Source of the DNA: Gymnorhina tibicen
Taxonomy: Eukaryota > Chordata > Aves > Passeriformes > Artamidae
Length of the DNA: 64,000 bases
NCBI GenBank assembly: GCA_013399875.1
Contig: VXAZ01007998.1
Span: 1 to 64,000 of the forward strand
Direction: 5' to 3'
Position 1 is the stretch's first letter. Each line of letters opens with the position of its first letter. The position numbers and the translations under genes are program-made. Under the pieces are notes generated by a model. It saw only the letters and a program-made list of their open reading frames with translations. It was not told where the DNA came from and ran no database searches. Of the stretch, positions 51,777 to 62,271 are shown piece after piece.

Positions 51777-52828
51777 TCTAGAAAGGTCAAAAATTTTCAT
51801 AAAATTGTAGAACCATAGAATATCCTAACTTGGAAGGGACTCACGAGGATCATCGAGTCTAACTCCTGGCCCTGCACAGGACCATCCCCTCATGGACCAG
51901 AATCACCCCACGTGCTTGAGAAAGTATTTCTTGAACTCTGTCAGGCTGGTGCTGCGACCACTTCCCAGGGGAGCCTGTTCCAGTGCCCAAACACCCTCTG
52001 GGTGAAGAACCTTCTCCTGATATGCAACCTATGCCTCCCCTGACACAACTTCAGGCCATTCCCTCAGCTCCTGTCACTGGCTGCCAGAAAGAAGAGATCA
52101 GTGCCTGCTCCAGTGCTTTCCCTCATGAGGAAGCTGTGGACTGTGATGTAGTGTCCTCTCAGGCTCCTCTTCTCCAGGGTGAAGAAGCCACGGAATGTCA
52201 GCCACTCCCCCATATGGCTTCCTCATTAAGCCCTTCACCATCTTTAGCACCCTCCTTTGGATACTTTCTAATAACTGTATTTTTTCTTATCCTGGGGCAC
52301 CCAAAACTGCCCCCAGCACTCGAGGTGAGGCCGCCCCAGCTCAGAGCAGAGCAGGACAATCCCCTCCCTTGCCCGGCTGGCGATGCTGTGCCTGATGCCC
52401 CCCAGGGCAGGGTTGGCCCTCCTGGCTGCCAGGGCACTGCTGACCCATACTCAACTTGCCATGGACCAGGACTCCCAGGTTTCTCCTTATATTCCCCACT
52501 TCCAGACAAACTTCTCTGTTCAGCCAAGTTTGTCTACTTCCCCAGTGGCTCATCTTTTACCACATGGGGACAGCCTGCTCCTGAACCTTTAGGATTTCCT
52601 TCTTAAAGAATGTCCAGCTTTCATGGACTACTTTGCCTTTCATAACTCCCTCCGAAGGGAATCTCTCAACCAGTCTCCTTAGCAGGCCTAAGTTTGCCCT
52701 CTGGAAGGCCAAGGTAGCATTTCTGCTGAATCTGCTCCTCACTTCTCTGAGAATAAAAAAATGTCATTTCATAAGTGGTGTGCCCAAAATGACCTCCAAC
52801 CTTTGTATCACTCACATGTCCATTCTGT

Positions 52829-53182
52829 TCACAAGCAACATGCCCCAGTTGTGAGTTCCCTCACTAGCTGTGTCAGGAAGTTACCTTCCACACACTCCAG
52901 CAACCTCCTCTCAGCTGTGTTGTATTTCCAGCAAACATCTGCTAAGCTGAAGTCCCCCTGAAAATAAGGTGGTCCAATGATCATGAGACTTCTCCCAGCT
53001 AATTCTGGATTATTTTGTCTGTCCTTCCATTCTGGTTGGGTGGTCCATAACAGACTCTGACCAGGATATCTGCTCTGTTGGCCTTTTCCCTGACACCCTG
53101 ACCCATAAAGACTCAAACCTATTGTCACCTTCATTAAGCTCTGGACTGTCAAAATACTCCCTAGTACACAGGCCTGCCCCAC
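52829..53182 (-). pseudogene. CR1 endonuclease remnant (copy D)
   Basis: A minus-strand frame of 117 codons aligns with the C-terminal half of the CR1 endonuclease. The family GDFN motif reads GDFS, followed by LADVCWKYNTAERRLLECV and GNFLTQLVRELTTGA. The N-terminal half (ETTD..., NCFYTNAHSMDKKGRSW) is in a separate frame at 53271-53459. The final catalytic SDH block is not seen. No active protein. Confidence 0.8.
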
Positions 53183-53639
53183 CTCCTTTCTTCCCTTCGG
53201 AAGAGTTCATAGCCTTCCATTGCAGCATTCCAGTAGCAAGAATCATCCCACCATGATTCTGTGATGTTGACTATGTCATAGTATTCCTGCTGCACAGTGG
53301 CTTCCAGCTCCTCCCTTTCTTGTCCATGCTGTGTGCATTGGTGTAGAAGCAGTTAATTTGGGACATTGATCCTGCCACCTTTTTGGGGGGAGAAGCTCTA
53401 ATGATTATGTCACCACTGTCAGGCACATCTGTGGTTTCTAACACATCAACAGCCCTCATGTCTTTGCTGTTCCACGGTCTTCATCCCCTATGTCTACTGA
53501 GATGGCTGCGCAAGTGACTTCACTAGCACACCACCCCTCAGTGTCATGCTGCCCCCAGGCTTATCTCTAGCAGGCCTGATTTTATCCCTTTCACCTTCAA
53601 ATCCAGTCTAAAATTCTCTCAGTGAGTCTTGTTAAATCC

Positions 53640-53815
53640 TGTGTAAGTTCCTTTTCCTCTTTTTTTACAAGTGTACCCCATCTGTTTGGCAGCAGGCCTG
53701 GTGTCATGTAAGCCAACCCATGATCAGAGAACCCACAGTTTTGCCAGTGACACTAGAAACAGAGTCAGGTATTGATCTGCCAGCTCTTCTTGCTTGTTCT
53801 TGCATCATTCCACAC
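53640..53815 (-). pseudogene. CR1 ORF1 C-terminal remnant (copy D)
   Basis: The minus strand at 53668-53682 encodes DGVHL, the Asp-x-x-His block at the end of the ORF1 esterase-like domain, as in copy A. Surrounding sequence matches the recalled consensus to about 53815 and then fades. Too short and broken for a product. Confidence 0.55.
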
Positions 53816-53819
53816 TCTG

Positions 53820-54900
53820 TACAAAGCCTGTTCACAACCAGCCACAGCCAGCACTAGGGACCCCAGCTGCACAGTACTCCAAGCCCAGCCTGGCATACCA
53901 GCTTCCTCATGCTACAGCCTTCTGAATGGTGCAGACACCCATGGATTTGTTACATTAGGCAACAGTCTTCCCTAATATTTTTCTTCCTAATTTAGATGTC
54001 TATATGTACCATGACAGGCCTCATTGTCACACCATCCCAGGCCACTCTCTTTGACTTTCTGTATTACTAAGGTGAAATAGTGGTTGCTGAACTCATTGTT
54101 AGCTTTTTTCAAGTATATCACTTGTTGCAGAAATGTAAAGCTGTTAATATTCAGCTGTATTCTCCCCTTGTCATACCTAACCATTGCGAAAGGGCAAGTG
54201 TAGTCCAGAACTTGTCGTACTCCCTTCCTCACGACAGTTGTCTGTACCTTGCTTGGTTTTCCCTCCACATATCAAAATCAGATAATGTTAGAGCTGGGCA
54301 GATGCCACCAAAATATCCCTTCTCTAAACAGGACTTTCGTGTAGGCTTGTTGTAGGGTCGGCTATGTACAGCCCGTTAAAAACTGTCATCATGCCCATCT
54401 ATAAATACCTCACATTGCTGGCTTCTCATCCTCTGAGATTATTTCAGCATCCCCATAGCCATGCAAATTATTCAGTATTTAGAGAGGTGATGAACTGGCA
54501 ATTGGCACTTGCCCATAGAGCATTGGCTCAGAGTCAGTTAGCCATAGCTGAAAGAGATGAGATGGGATCGGATTCAACTACAGACACTCAGTCAAGATTG
54601 AGTGCTGCACCTGTGACACAAGGTAATGTGTAAGGGCAAACCTGGAGAGTAATTAAAACATAAATCCATCTAAAAACTGTCTCTAGAGCTAGATAGATTG
54701 CCAGTTTGAAATAACAAAGTATCAGAGAGATCAAGGACCAGTTGGCGCAGTGCGTGTATGCACTGCAAGCACCATTTCAACATTTGAATTCTTATTCTTT
54801 AAAAGTTTGAAAAATACCTACTCTGTTTCCACCAAAATGTTTAGTTTATTCCCACTGGTTCTCCAAAGAAGCAGAACCTCAGCTTTAAGTCTCCACTAGT
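53820..54900. other. Unique non-coding DNA
   Basis: No gene or mobile element is recognisable. Frames at 53987-54268 minus and 54080-54633 plus match no family I know. Confidence 0.6.
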
Positions 54901-54903
54901 ATT

Positions 54904-55047
54904 ATGAGATTAGCTTTGTTAGTTAGAGCATGGTGTTAGTAGTGCCAAGATTGTGGGTATGATCCCCATAGGAGCCATTCACTTAGGAGTTGGACTTAAT
55001 GATCCTTGTGGGTCCCTTCCAAGTCAGCATACTCTGTGTTTCTGTAA
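54904..55047 (+). mobile_element. tRNA-Ile-derived SINE with CR1-X-like tail (TguSINE1-like)
   Basis: The first 70 or so bases follow a tRNA-Ile: a decayed A box TAGCTTTGTTAGT (54911-54923), the segment TTAGAGCATGGTGTTAGTAG, and a B box GGTATGATCC (54956-54965) ending in CCATAGGAGCCA. A linker ATTCACTTAGGAGTTGGACT leads to a tail that matches the CR1-X 3' end and finishes in a decayed octamer repeat near 55045. SINEs of this build are known to me from passerines, where CR1 enzymes copy them in trans. Point mutations in both boxes make polymerase III transcription unlikely now. Confidence 0.85.
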
Positions 55048-55049
55048 AT

Positions 55050-55740
55050 TATTTGAAGCATTGCTGCATGCTTCCTTAGGGACCAGCTTCCTAGGTCCTA
55101 AGGAATCTGGCATTATTCTCCATCATTTGTTCTTTCTCTCTAGACTGAGATATTACAGCTTTAGAAATCCAACAGATAGGACTGTTCCTTGTGACCATGA
55201 AATACACATAAAGAGTTTTGCTTACCTGGTAACTTTCTTTCTTTGACTGTTTGCTCTTGCAATCTGATCTGCTTAGGAAGTTTCACTGCAATGTTTGAAC
55301 ATAGATCTTACTGACAGCTATTTGAAGATCGTTTATACAAAGGGATCATAATGCACTTGTCAACATACAACCACTAGGGAAGACGTGAAACTTAATTTTT
55401 GAATATTTGGCTCTGGGATCTGCTCATGCCAAGGATAAGATTAAGCCTCAGGCTCATGGGATAGCTCTATTTTCTGATATATTACATAGGGAAATAGACA
55501 GCCACAAGTCACTGAAGTGAAAAAAATCCCAGCATACAGTCATATTTTTCATCTCTAATCACAAATGTATTCAAATTTGTTTCTCTTATTACATACTTCT
55601 AAACTGAAAGAAATTGGAAAAGACTTGGGGGTTTGATCAACAGCAGTCCACTTATGATGTGATGCTGCATGTGTTTACATTAGAATTAGTACTAATATAG
55701 GAGCTGCAAATCAGTGGCACAAAAATTCCTACATTAACTA
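55050..55740. other. Unique non-coding DNA
   Basis: Nothing recognisable between the SINE and the LTR-like segment. Confidence 0.6.
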
Positions 55741-55743
55741 AAT

Positions 55744-55915
55744 GTACAAGTGGCATAACAAAGAAAAAATCTTGATGATGATGTGAGATCTTTATATCCT
55801 GTTCGGCTGTAAACAGTGGAAATACCATGCCTAAAAGTATAAATACATTGGGTCAGCATCTCAGAGAACTGTGCTAAATAAAGAGATCTGCTTTAGAGAA
55901 CTCTTAGACTGACAG
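55744..55915 (+). mobile_element. LTR-like segment with TATA box and poly-A signal (candidate)
   Basis: A TATA box (TATAAATA, 55838-55845) is followed about 40 bases later by AATAAA (55877-55882), a spacing typical of short retroviral LTRs and unusual for host promoters. A TG at 55743-55744 and CA near 55915 could be the edges, but no target duplication is visible and no internal retroviral sequence adjoins. A chance arrangement is possible. Confidence 0.35.
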
Positions 55916-55919
55916 GACA

Positions 55920-58900
55920 AGAGAAGACAACAACGATTTTTTCTTCTGAGGAAGTTTGAAAGAGATTATGGAGTGTGAAAATCCATGTTCAGGGGATACA
56001 GAATCTGCAGTTACCAATTTATCAATCACATACTTGCACTGGTTAATAACAGTTCCTGAGACAAACTTAGCTAATATATAAATGCATAACTGTGGCTTGA
56101 TTAATTTTCTGTTATATTTTGAAAGTAAAGCAAGGCTTCAGCTAGTGTGAACAATTTATAATTTAATTTCATTCACGTGACTATGAAAATCAACTTTTAG
56201 TTTCCATTTTTCCATGTTGTATAGTATTTTGCCCATGTAAATAGTGCTAATGATTGTACTTAAACAACCTTTCATTATTCAGTTCACATACATTCTATTT
56301 GAGGAATGCAAAACATAATTCATTTCTGTATTACCATTATTAGCATCACTATGGAGTGTATATTTTAAACCTGGGCTAATCATCTCTGTTATGCCTTGCA
56401 TTAGTTGTTTTCCAATGGACAAATTTAATCTGTTGATTTTAGAAACTGTTCTTCACACTGAGTAGATAAGCATGTTATTCAAAATTCAATACTCAATACA
56501 GCACAGTGAAATCCTTATCCTATTTCTGAACAGTGCAGTCAGATATCACCACTATGTTACAGACAAGGTTCCTGTGGACATTAGAAAAGAGTTCGAAACA
56601 GGACACAGAAAAGCTGTGAGGGCCCCCAAGAAATGATCAGTTAAAAAAAAAAAGGGTTATTAATTTTAAATGAAAAAAAAAATCCATAACGTCAATATGC
56701 GCAGTATTTTTTAATCAGAAGAACTTGCAACAAAAATTTTTAAGGTCTTCTTCCTTGAATGAGGAGCTCAAATCTGATGAAATAAAGGTTCCATTGCTTA
56801 GATCTCCTCTTCAGCAACTTGAAAAATGCTAGCATAAAGAAGCTTTGGTGGGATAACTGCATGATACCAAAGACATTTACATTTCACCAGCTTTAGGTCT
56901 TCAAATCAAGAGCTTGTAAGACAAGTAGCAATTTATTTTTAACAAAATAGATTTCCTGCTATTTTGAGAGAAAAATATTCATCTCAGTATTTTCAGATAC
57001 TTATGATCTTTTTGTATGAACACTAGGGTTGTGTTTGGGGGTGTTCTTGGAGATACCGAAATCTGAAAAAATAATTAATCTGGAGTTTATGCTGTGTGCT
57101 GGTTAAATTCCCTTGCATTCCATTCCTGTAGGAGCCTACTGTGGTGTTACAGGAAGTAAATCTAAAGTATACTTCGGAAAGTATTCAAATGGAATATCAG
57201 CAAAACTTCTGCTCTGAGACAAATATGCTTCTAATGCTATTGCTTGGCAGTGCACTGTTAAAAGCTAGAAAATCTACTCGGGGGGGAAAAGAAGATATAA
57301 ATGAGATACAGAGGAAAAATATTTATTTCTTTAATCCTGTAAACGTGCATGCTTAAAAAAAATTAAAATTCAAGTTCTCTGGGCTGGGGACTTCAAAATA
57401 ACTTCAGGTTTGCTTCCCACTGTTCAGCATGATGTTAGGCATTGATCCATCTACAGCTATGACAAAGCTCAGATGACATTACTGTAAATGACAGAATGGC
57501 TGGACCAGACATAGCAAATGGGTGGGAAAACAGCCTATGGCATCAGTGACCTGCAAAGGTGAGTTCTGCAGTGCACAGTGGATTTCAGGCATTTGTTGTT
57601 CAGAACCACACCAGTTCTTTGAAATATTAAGAGAATCTTATTTGCAATCTATAGTTTGTATTTAAGCTACAAAGTCAATGGGACTTGTATATCTATCAGG
57701 ATTGTGATTCTCTTGCTATTTTGAGTCACATGTTTCCTCAGAGAAGCAGCATTGTAAATACAGCATATCTCCTAATCTAATCAGCCTATTCAGGCTGGCT
57801 AATATTTTCTTCTTCTTTTACCATACACACACCTAGCAAAGGTTGACTGTGTTTCAGTTAGAACAGAAATTTGTTTTTCTTTCTTGGTTCCAGTCATAAA
57901 GAACTGTGACAGGATTTTTTTTACTTCGTTATTTTGGTACAGCACTGAGACATACACAACAGTTATTTTCATTAACTTAGAAGTGATAGTTTATAGTCAA
58001 ATCAAATGCATTCTCATATTCTTCATATTAGTGCAAAAAGAGCACTATTTTACACACACTGACACTTATAGAGTCTGAAAGAAAATTCTGCCATATTTGC
58101 TTGCCTTGTAACTAGTTTGGCAGAAAAGACTTTTTGAGCATATCCAAATAGAGCATGTTTTCTCAAACTTGTTCTAAAACCTGGTTTTTCAAATACAGGA
58201 AAGATATCACCTGTAATTAATTCAGTGTACATGCAGCCTGAGGACCTCAAAGATGTTAATCAAGGTAAGTTTATTTGTAATTTACTAACTAAAAAAAATA
58301 GAAAATCATTTATGTCTGAGAAATCTGCAGTGACTTCTATCTATCTACCTATCATCTCTCTCCACATTTCAAATAGTTTCAGGTTTAATTTTCTCAACTG
58401 GGTACATGTTACGCCACTTACGAAAAGCCAGTTTAGTGAAATGAAAATAGTATTTGAAAATAGAATTTAGAATTTCAAGTGTTTATATATATTTGAAATT
58501 CTGTGATATTTAGCTTTCCAAGTACACAAAACTCCTGTACTAATCATGAGAAATCTTGAATACTGAAACTCAAACTGTTCCCAGTCAAGGATGAACTTTT
58601 GTCCAAATTGGTTGCACACCAGTGTAATTTTGATGCAGGAAAGAAAACATTCCTGTAGCAATTTTATTAAAAGAGTGACATCTGTTTGAGTATACTTTGG
58701 AGCTCAGAATGCCAAAATGAATCCTTAGAAAGTTGGACTGGTGAACAGAAGACAGGTTAGGAAGTCCAAGGTACATGATGGATACACAATTTCCTGTGGC
58801 TCTGGAATTTCTTACATGGTGTTTACATCTGGACGTATGCTGTCTACTTGCACACATGTAGAATATATTTTTTGGCAAATACTTTGGTTTTTTGTCTTTC

Positions 58901-59605
58901 ATATGTTTTTCATAAGCAAGTTATGTTACTCTCTTCTAGCTGTGACTGCGTCTCATAATGTTTTTGGTGTGCTTTTAGTATTCACACTAATGGCAAGCAT
59001 CTGTGACATTTCTACTAAATTAATTTGTTTTAATAATCCAATTAATAGGAAATCATTGCACAGGCTAAGATATTGTTGAATTAATCTTTTAATATATGCT
59101 TTTCAAAGTTTTATGTAGTTTTATACATACATCAGTACTTTGGAGAATGAAGAAGGAAGACAGAGACACAATGTAATTGTCAATATTCCATCACAAGGAA
59201 TCTGTACTGAAGCTTTTCAAACTGTAGAATCACTATGTTATTTTGTAATGTACAATTGTCACGAATTAACTCTGTGAAATTCAAGAGATGTGTATGCATA
59301 TGTATGCTGCCTCGGTGACATATGAACTAGAGCTGGCAGAATTCACTGAGAAAAAAAAATGAGATAATTAAGAAATATTAATGAATTTTATTATACTATT
59401 TTTATATTTAGTAAAGTGCATGATGCTCACTAAAGTCATTAAAGATTATGTTGAGAATGTGTTGAGACTTAAAGGTTTGAAGTCTGAAGAAAAGCACCTA
59501 ATTAAAAGATACATTTCATGAGTTACCTGCCCTGGATCTGTACCTACTCAGTATTTTATGAATGGCATGTGTGTGCTGTAATAGTAAAGAGATATTTTGT
59601 TATCT
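55920..59605. other. Unique AT-rich non-coding DNA
   Basis: No exon, RNA gene or mobile element is recognisable. Frames up to 112 codons (58741-59079 plus) show no family resemblance. Confidence 0.65.
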
Positions 59606-59607
59606 TC

Positions 59608-61232
59608 TGTGGTAGATTGAACATGGCTGGACACCAGGAACCCAAGAGCAGCTCTATCACCCCCCACTTTACCTGTGCAGAGAGAGAAAAATACAATGAA
59701 AGGCTCGTAGGTTGAGATATGGGCAGGGACAGATCATTTGCCAATTATGGTCACAGACAGACTCAGGGAAATTAATTTAATTTATTATTAATCTGTACTA
59801 GTTTGAAAGCAAACCAGTGAGAGATCCCAAGCCAGAATTACAATTTAATAGGAAAATTAGGATAAAGGCAATAATACAGAAACACTGGCTTAAACTGACA
59901 GAGTCAGGATACAACCTGACACCCTGTGGGTCAGGATGGTGGTAGCAGTCCAATTAGATGGTGGCTGCAGTCCTCTTGAAGTGATAGATGTGATTCTGTC
60001 GAAATGCTGATCCCGTAGAAGGGTCTGGTCTTCCTCGGAAGGTCCAGTGGTGGTTGTGTAGGTGTTTTGTCCTCTGGGAACCCAGTAGGTAAGGGCTGAC
60101 TGTGGTGTTCCAAACCTCAGATTATATCCAGGTAGGAATGCTTGGTTCCTCCCCCTGGGTGGAGCATCTCACAGTGGGGTGATGTATTCTATGAGTCATG
60201 TGGTGGGTCCTTGATAGCCCATTAACAGAAGATGTCTCCCAGAGGCAGTTATCAGGGATGTCATGGAAGAGAGATAAAGAACACTACCCCACCTGGTTTT
60301 AACAGCTTATGAAGATGGTGATAGAGCACTTTTGGTTACATCTTAACATTGTAACCTACGACACAATCAAATCAGAGTAGGGTAATGAGAAATGAAAACA
60401 AAACTTAATACACCCACCCCGCACCCCACCCTTCTTCATGGGCTCAACACCATTTGTGAATTCTCTGCGTCCTAGCCCTGAGTAGCACAATGGGATGGGG
60501 AATGGAAGTTTTAGTCAGTTCATCACCATTGTCTCACTGCTTCTTTCTTCTCCTTCCCCTGCTCCAGCATGAGATCGCTCCCGTAGAAGACAGTCCTCCA
60601 TGAACTTCTCCAACATGAGTCCTTCCCACAGGCTGCAATTCTTTCCAAACTCTTCCAGTGTGGGTCCATCCTATGGAATGCAGTCCTTCAGGAACAGCCC
60701 AGTCCAGTGTGGGTCCCCCCCAGGGTCACAAGTCCTGCCAGCAAACTCACTCCACTGTGTGCTCCTCTCTTCACAGGGACACAGCACCTGGCAGGAGCCT
60801 GCTTCAGCACTGGCTTCCCCATGGAGTCACAGCATCCTTCAGGCACATCTACCTGCTTCCTTGTGGACCTCCACAGGCTGCAGGGAGATAGCCTTCCTCA
60901 CCGTGGTCTTCACCACAAGCTTCAGGGGAAACTCCGCTTTGGCACCTAGAACACTTCTTCCCTCTTCTTCACTGATTTTGGCATCTGCAGAGCTGTCTTA
61001 CACATTCAGACTCCTCTCTTCTCTGGCCACCGTTGTTCATGCACAGTAACTTCTTCCTGCTTCTTAAAAACCTTATCCCAGAGGCTGATGATGGGCTCAG
61101 TCTTGGCCATCAATGTGACTGTCTTCGATCTGTCTGGCATTGGCTCTATCAGACATGGGGGAAGCTTCTATCAGCTTCTCACAGAAGCCACTCCTGTAGC
61201 CCTTCTACAACAAATTCACAGATAACTGTACA
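59608..61232 (-). mobile_element. Older avian ERV solo LTR, split by a younger LTR
   Basis: Two segments, 59608-59793 and 60364-61232, join into one minus-strand LTR of about 1.05 kb that matches an avian LTR family recalled from memory. Diagnostic parts are the segment with GCTTCTATCAGCTTCTCACA (plus strand) near its 5' end, a series of diverged repeats of roughly 60 bases with GTGGGTCC cores, and an end reading CTACCACA. Its AATAAA (minus strand, 59781-59786) sits beside the interruption. Edges TG/CA are at 59608 and 61232; I find no convincing target duplication. The 149-codon plus frame at 60600-61049 is antisense to the repeats and is not a gene. Confidence 0.75.
59794..60363 (-). mobile_element. 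Younger ERVL-like solo LTR nested in the older LTR
   Basis: A 570-bp segment with TG (plus, 59794) and CA (60362-60363) edges, flanked by TAATC on the left and CAATC on the right, a 5-bp target duplication with one mismatch. Removing it restores the continuity of the surrounding LTR. On the minus strand a polyadenylation signal ATTAAA lies at 59844-59849, about 55 bases from the end, which fixes the orientation. No internal retroviral genes are present, so it is a solo LTR. It resembles passerine ERVL LTRs; subfamily unassigned. Confidence 0.8.
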
Positions 61233-61234
61233 GG

Positions 61235-61785
61235 TATAGTGGAGAAGAGAATTTAAACATAAAGTGAACCTGAAGAATTTATTAATGTTCCTGAGAACCA
61301 GTCTGGAAAAGTAAAATCCAGTGCATCAAGCCATCCATAATGAATTCATCAAGAGTACCTTCATGAGTTTCACAGACTCAATGATTCATTCAGATAGCTA
61401 CCTGGCACATACTTAGGCAGGATTGGCAATAACTGATTAGAAATATGGAGAAAACGATTTCCAAACATCCAACTCAGTTGATCATGAGTAAGCCCTGTTA
61501 AAGTCGTATATACTTTATGCTTTCAGAAAAAGCATATATTGCCCTGGGATGCTTCAGCAAGAACATAGGTTGTTATGTAAATTATTACCTCCAGTGTACT
61601 CAGCAGTCTCTGCTGACACTTGGCCACTCAGTGCTTGAAAGGTGTTGAGAACTACATGACATGACTGCAGGATAAAGCAGGTTGACATAGAAGGGCTATA
61701 GAAAACATGCAAGAAAACCTAAGTATAGTTTCAAGTAAAGCAAGGAAGCATCCTGTATTTGTAGAAACAGTGACTTACTAGTATA
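61235..61785. other. Unique non-coding DNA
   Basis: Nothing recognisable between the nested LTRs and the CR1 tail. Confidence 0.6.
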
Positions 61786-61789
61786 ATTG

Positions 61790-61952
61790 TCCTAGGAAGT
61801 CATGAAGTCTCTGGCACTAGGAATTTTTAAAAACAGGTTGGACAAATGACTGTTTGAGAAATTACACAGATCTAGTTTCATTCAGAGAGGTTAAGCAGGT
61901 GAAATAGATGATCTTCCCAAGGTCCTCTTCCATATTTGATTCTTTGATATAT
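61790..61952 (+). mobile_element. CR1 3'-end fragment
   Basis: About 160 bases in CR1 sense orientation: a stretch similar to the last codons of ORF2 (reading roughly TTTTTAAAAACAGGTTGGAC), then the 3' UTR block TAGATGATCTTCCCAAGGTC and CTCTTCC, ending in TTTGATTCTTTGATA, a decayed octamer repeat. Severely 5'-truncated and old. It is the only CR1 here on the plus strand. Confidence 0.7.
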
Positions 61953-61954
61953 CA

Positions 61955-62202
61955 GTGCCTTTGGGATGTCCCCTGAGAGCAGAGGCAGAGCTTTGCGGAT
62001 GTGACAATAAGAAGGCAAATCTCAAAAGTCATGTAGTTGGAGTTAAATGTTTATAATACAATTCCTCTGTTACTGTCTATGCTGGTTTGCAAATTGGCTA
62101 AACATTATAAAATATTATATAGGGTAGCAGGACAAAAAAATCCACTTATATAACATTCTATAGTGCTAGAACAGAAACAAAAAAAAAAAACAAACAAAAA
62201 AC

Positions 62203-62236
<34 letters not shown>

Positions 62237-62237
62237 N

Positions 62238-62271
<34 letters not shown>

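Larger units (their letters stand above)
51797..53815 (-). mobile_element. CR1-X-like LINE copy D with internal deletion
   Basis: From the plus-strand left end it holds the 3' tail (ACCATAGAATATCC), the 3' UTR and RT C-terminus up to about 52480. It then jumps directly to the endonuclease-RT linker and endonuclease (about 52500-53460) and the ORF1-ORF2 junction (to about 53815). In the recalled consensus those parts are separated by about 1.5 kb of RT sequence, so the catalytic RT core is deleted. The 3' end (GGACTCGATGATCC-type) identifies a CR1-X-like subfamily. The 207-codon plus-strand frame at 51983-52606 is an antisense shadow. Confidence 0.85.

Noticed and set aside
51983..52606. 207-codon plus-strand open frame, the longest in the window
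   Set aside because: It lies antisense to CR1 copy D (3' UTR/RT end and linker). The translation has no family resemblance and the openness follows from GC-rich repeat composition.
54730..54790. Hairpin-like GGCGCAGTGCGTGTATGCACTGC considered as a small RNA
   Set aside because: A short stem only; no precursor-like longer pairing or known family.
54904..54975. Considered as a functional tRNA-Ile gene
   Set aside because: Both promoter boxes are mutated, the acceptor stem does not pair, and it continues into a CR1-like tail, so it is a SINE head.
60600..61049. 149-codon plus-strand frame
   Set aside because: Antisense to the diverged internal repeats of the older LTR; not a host gene.
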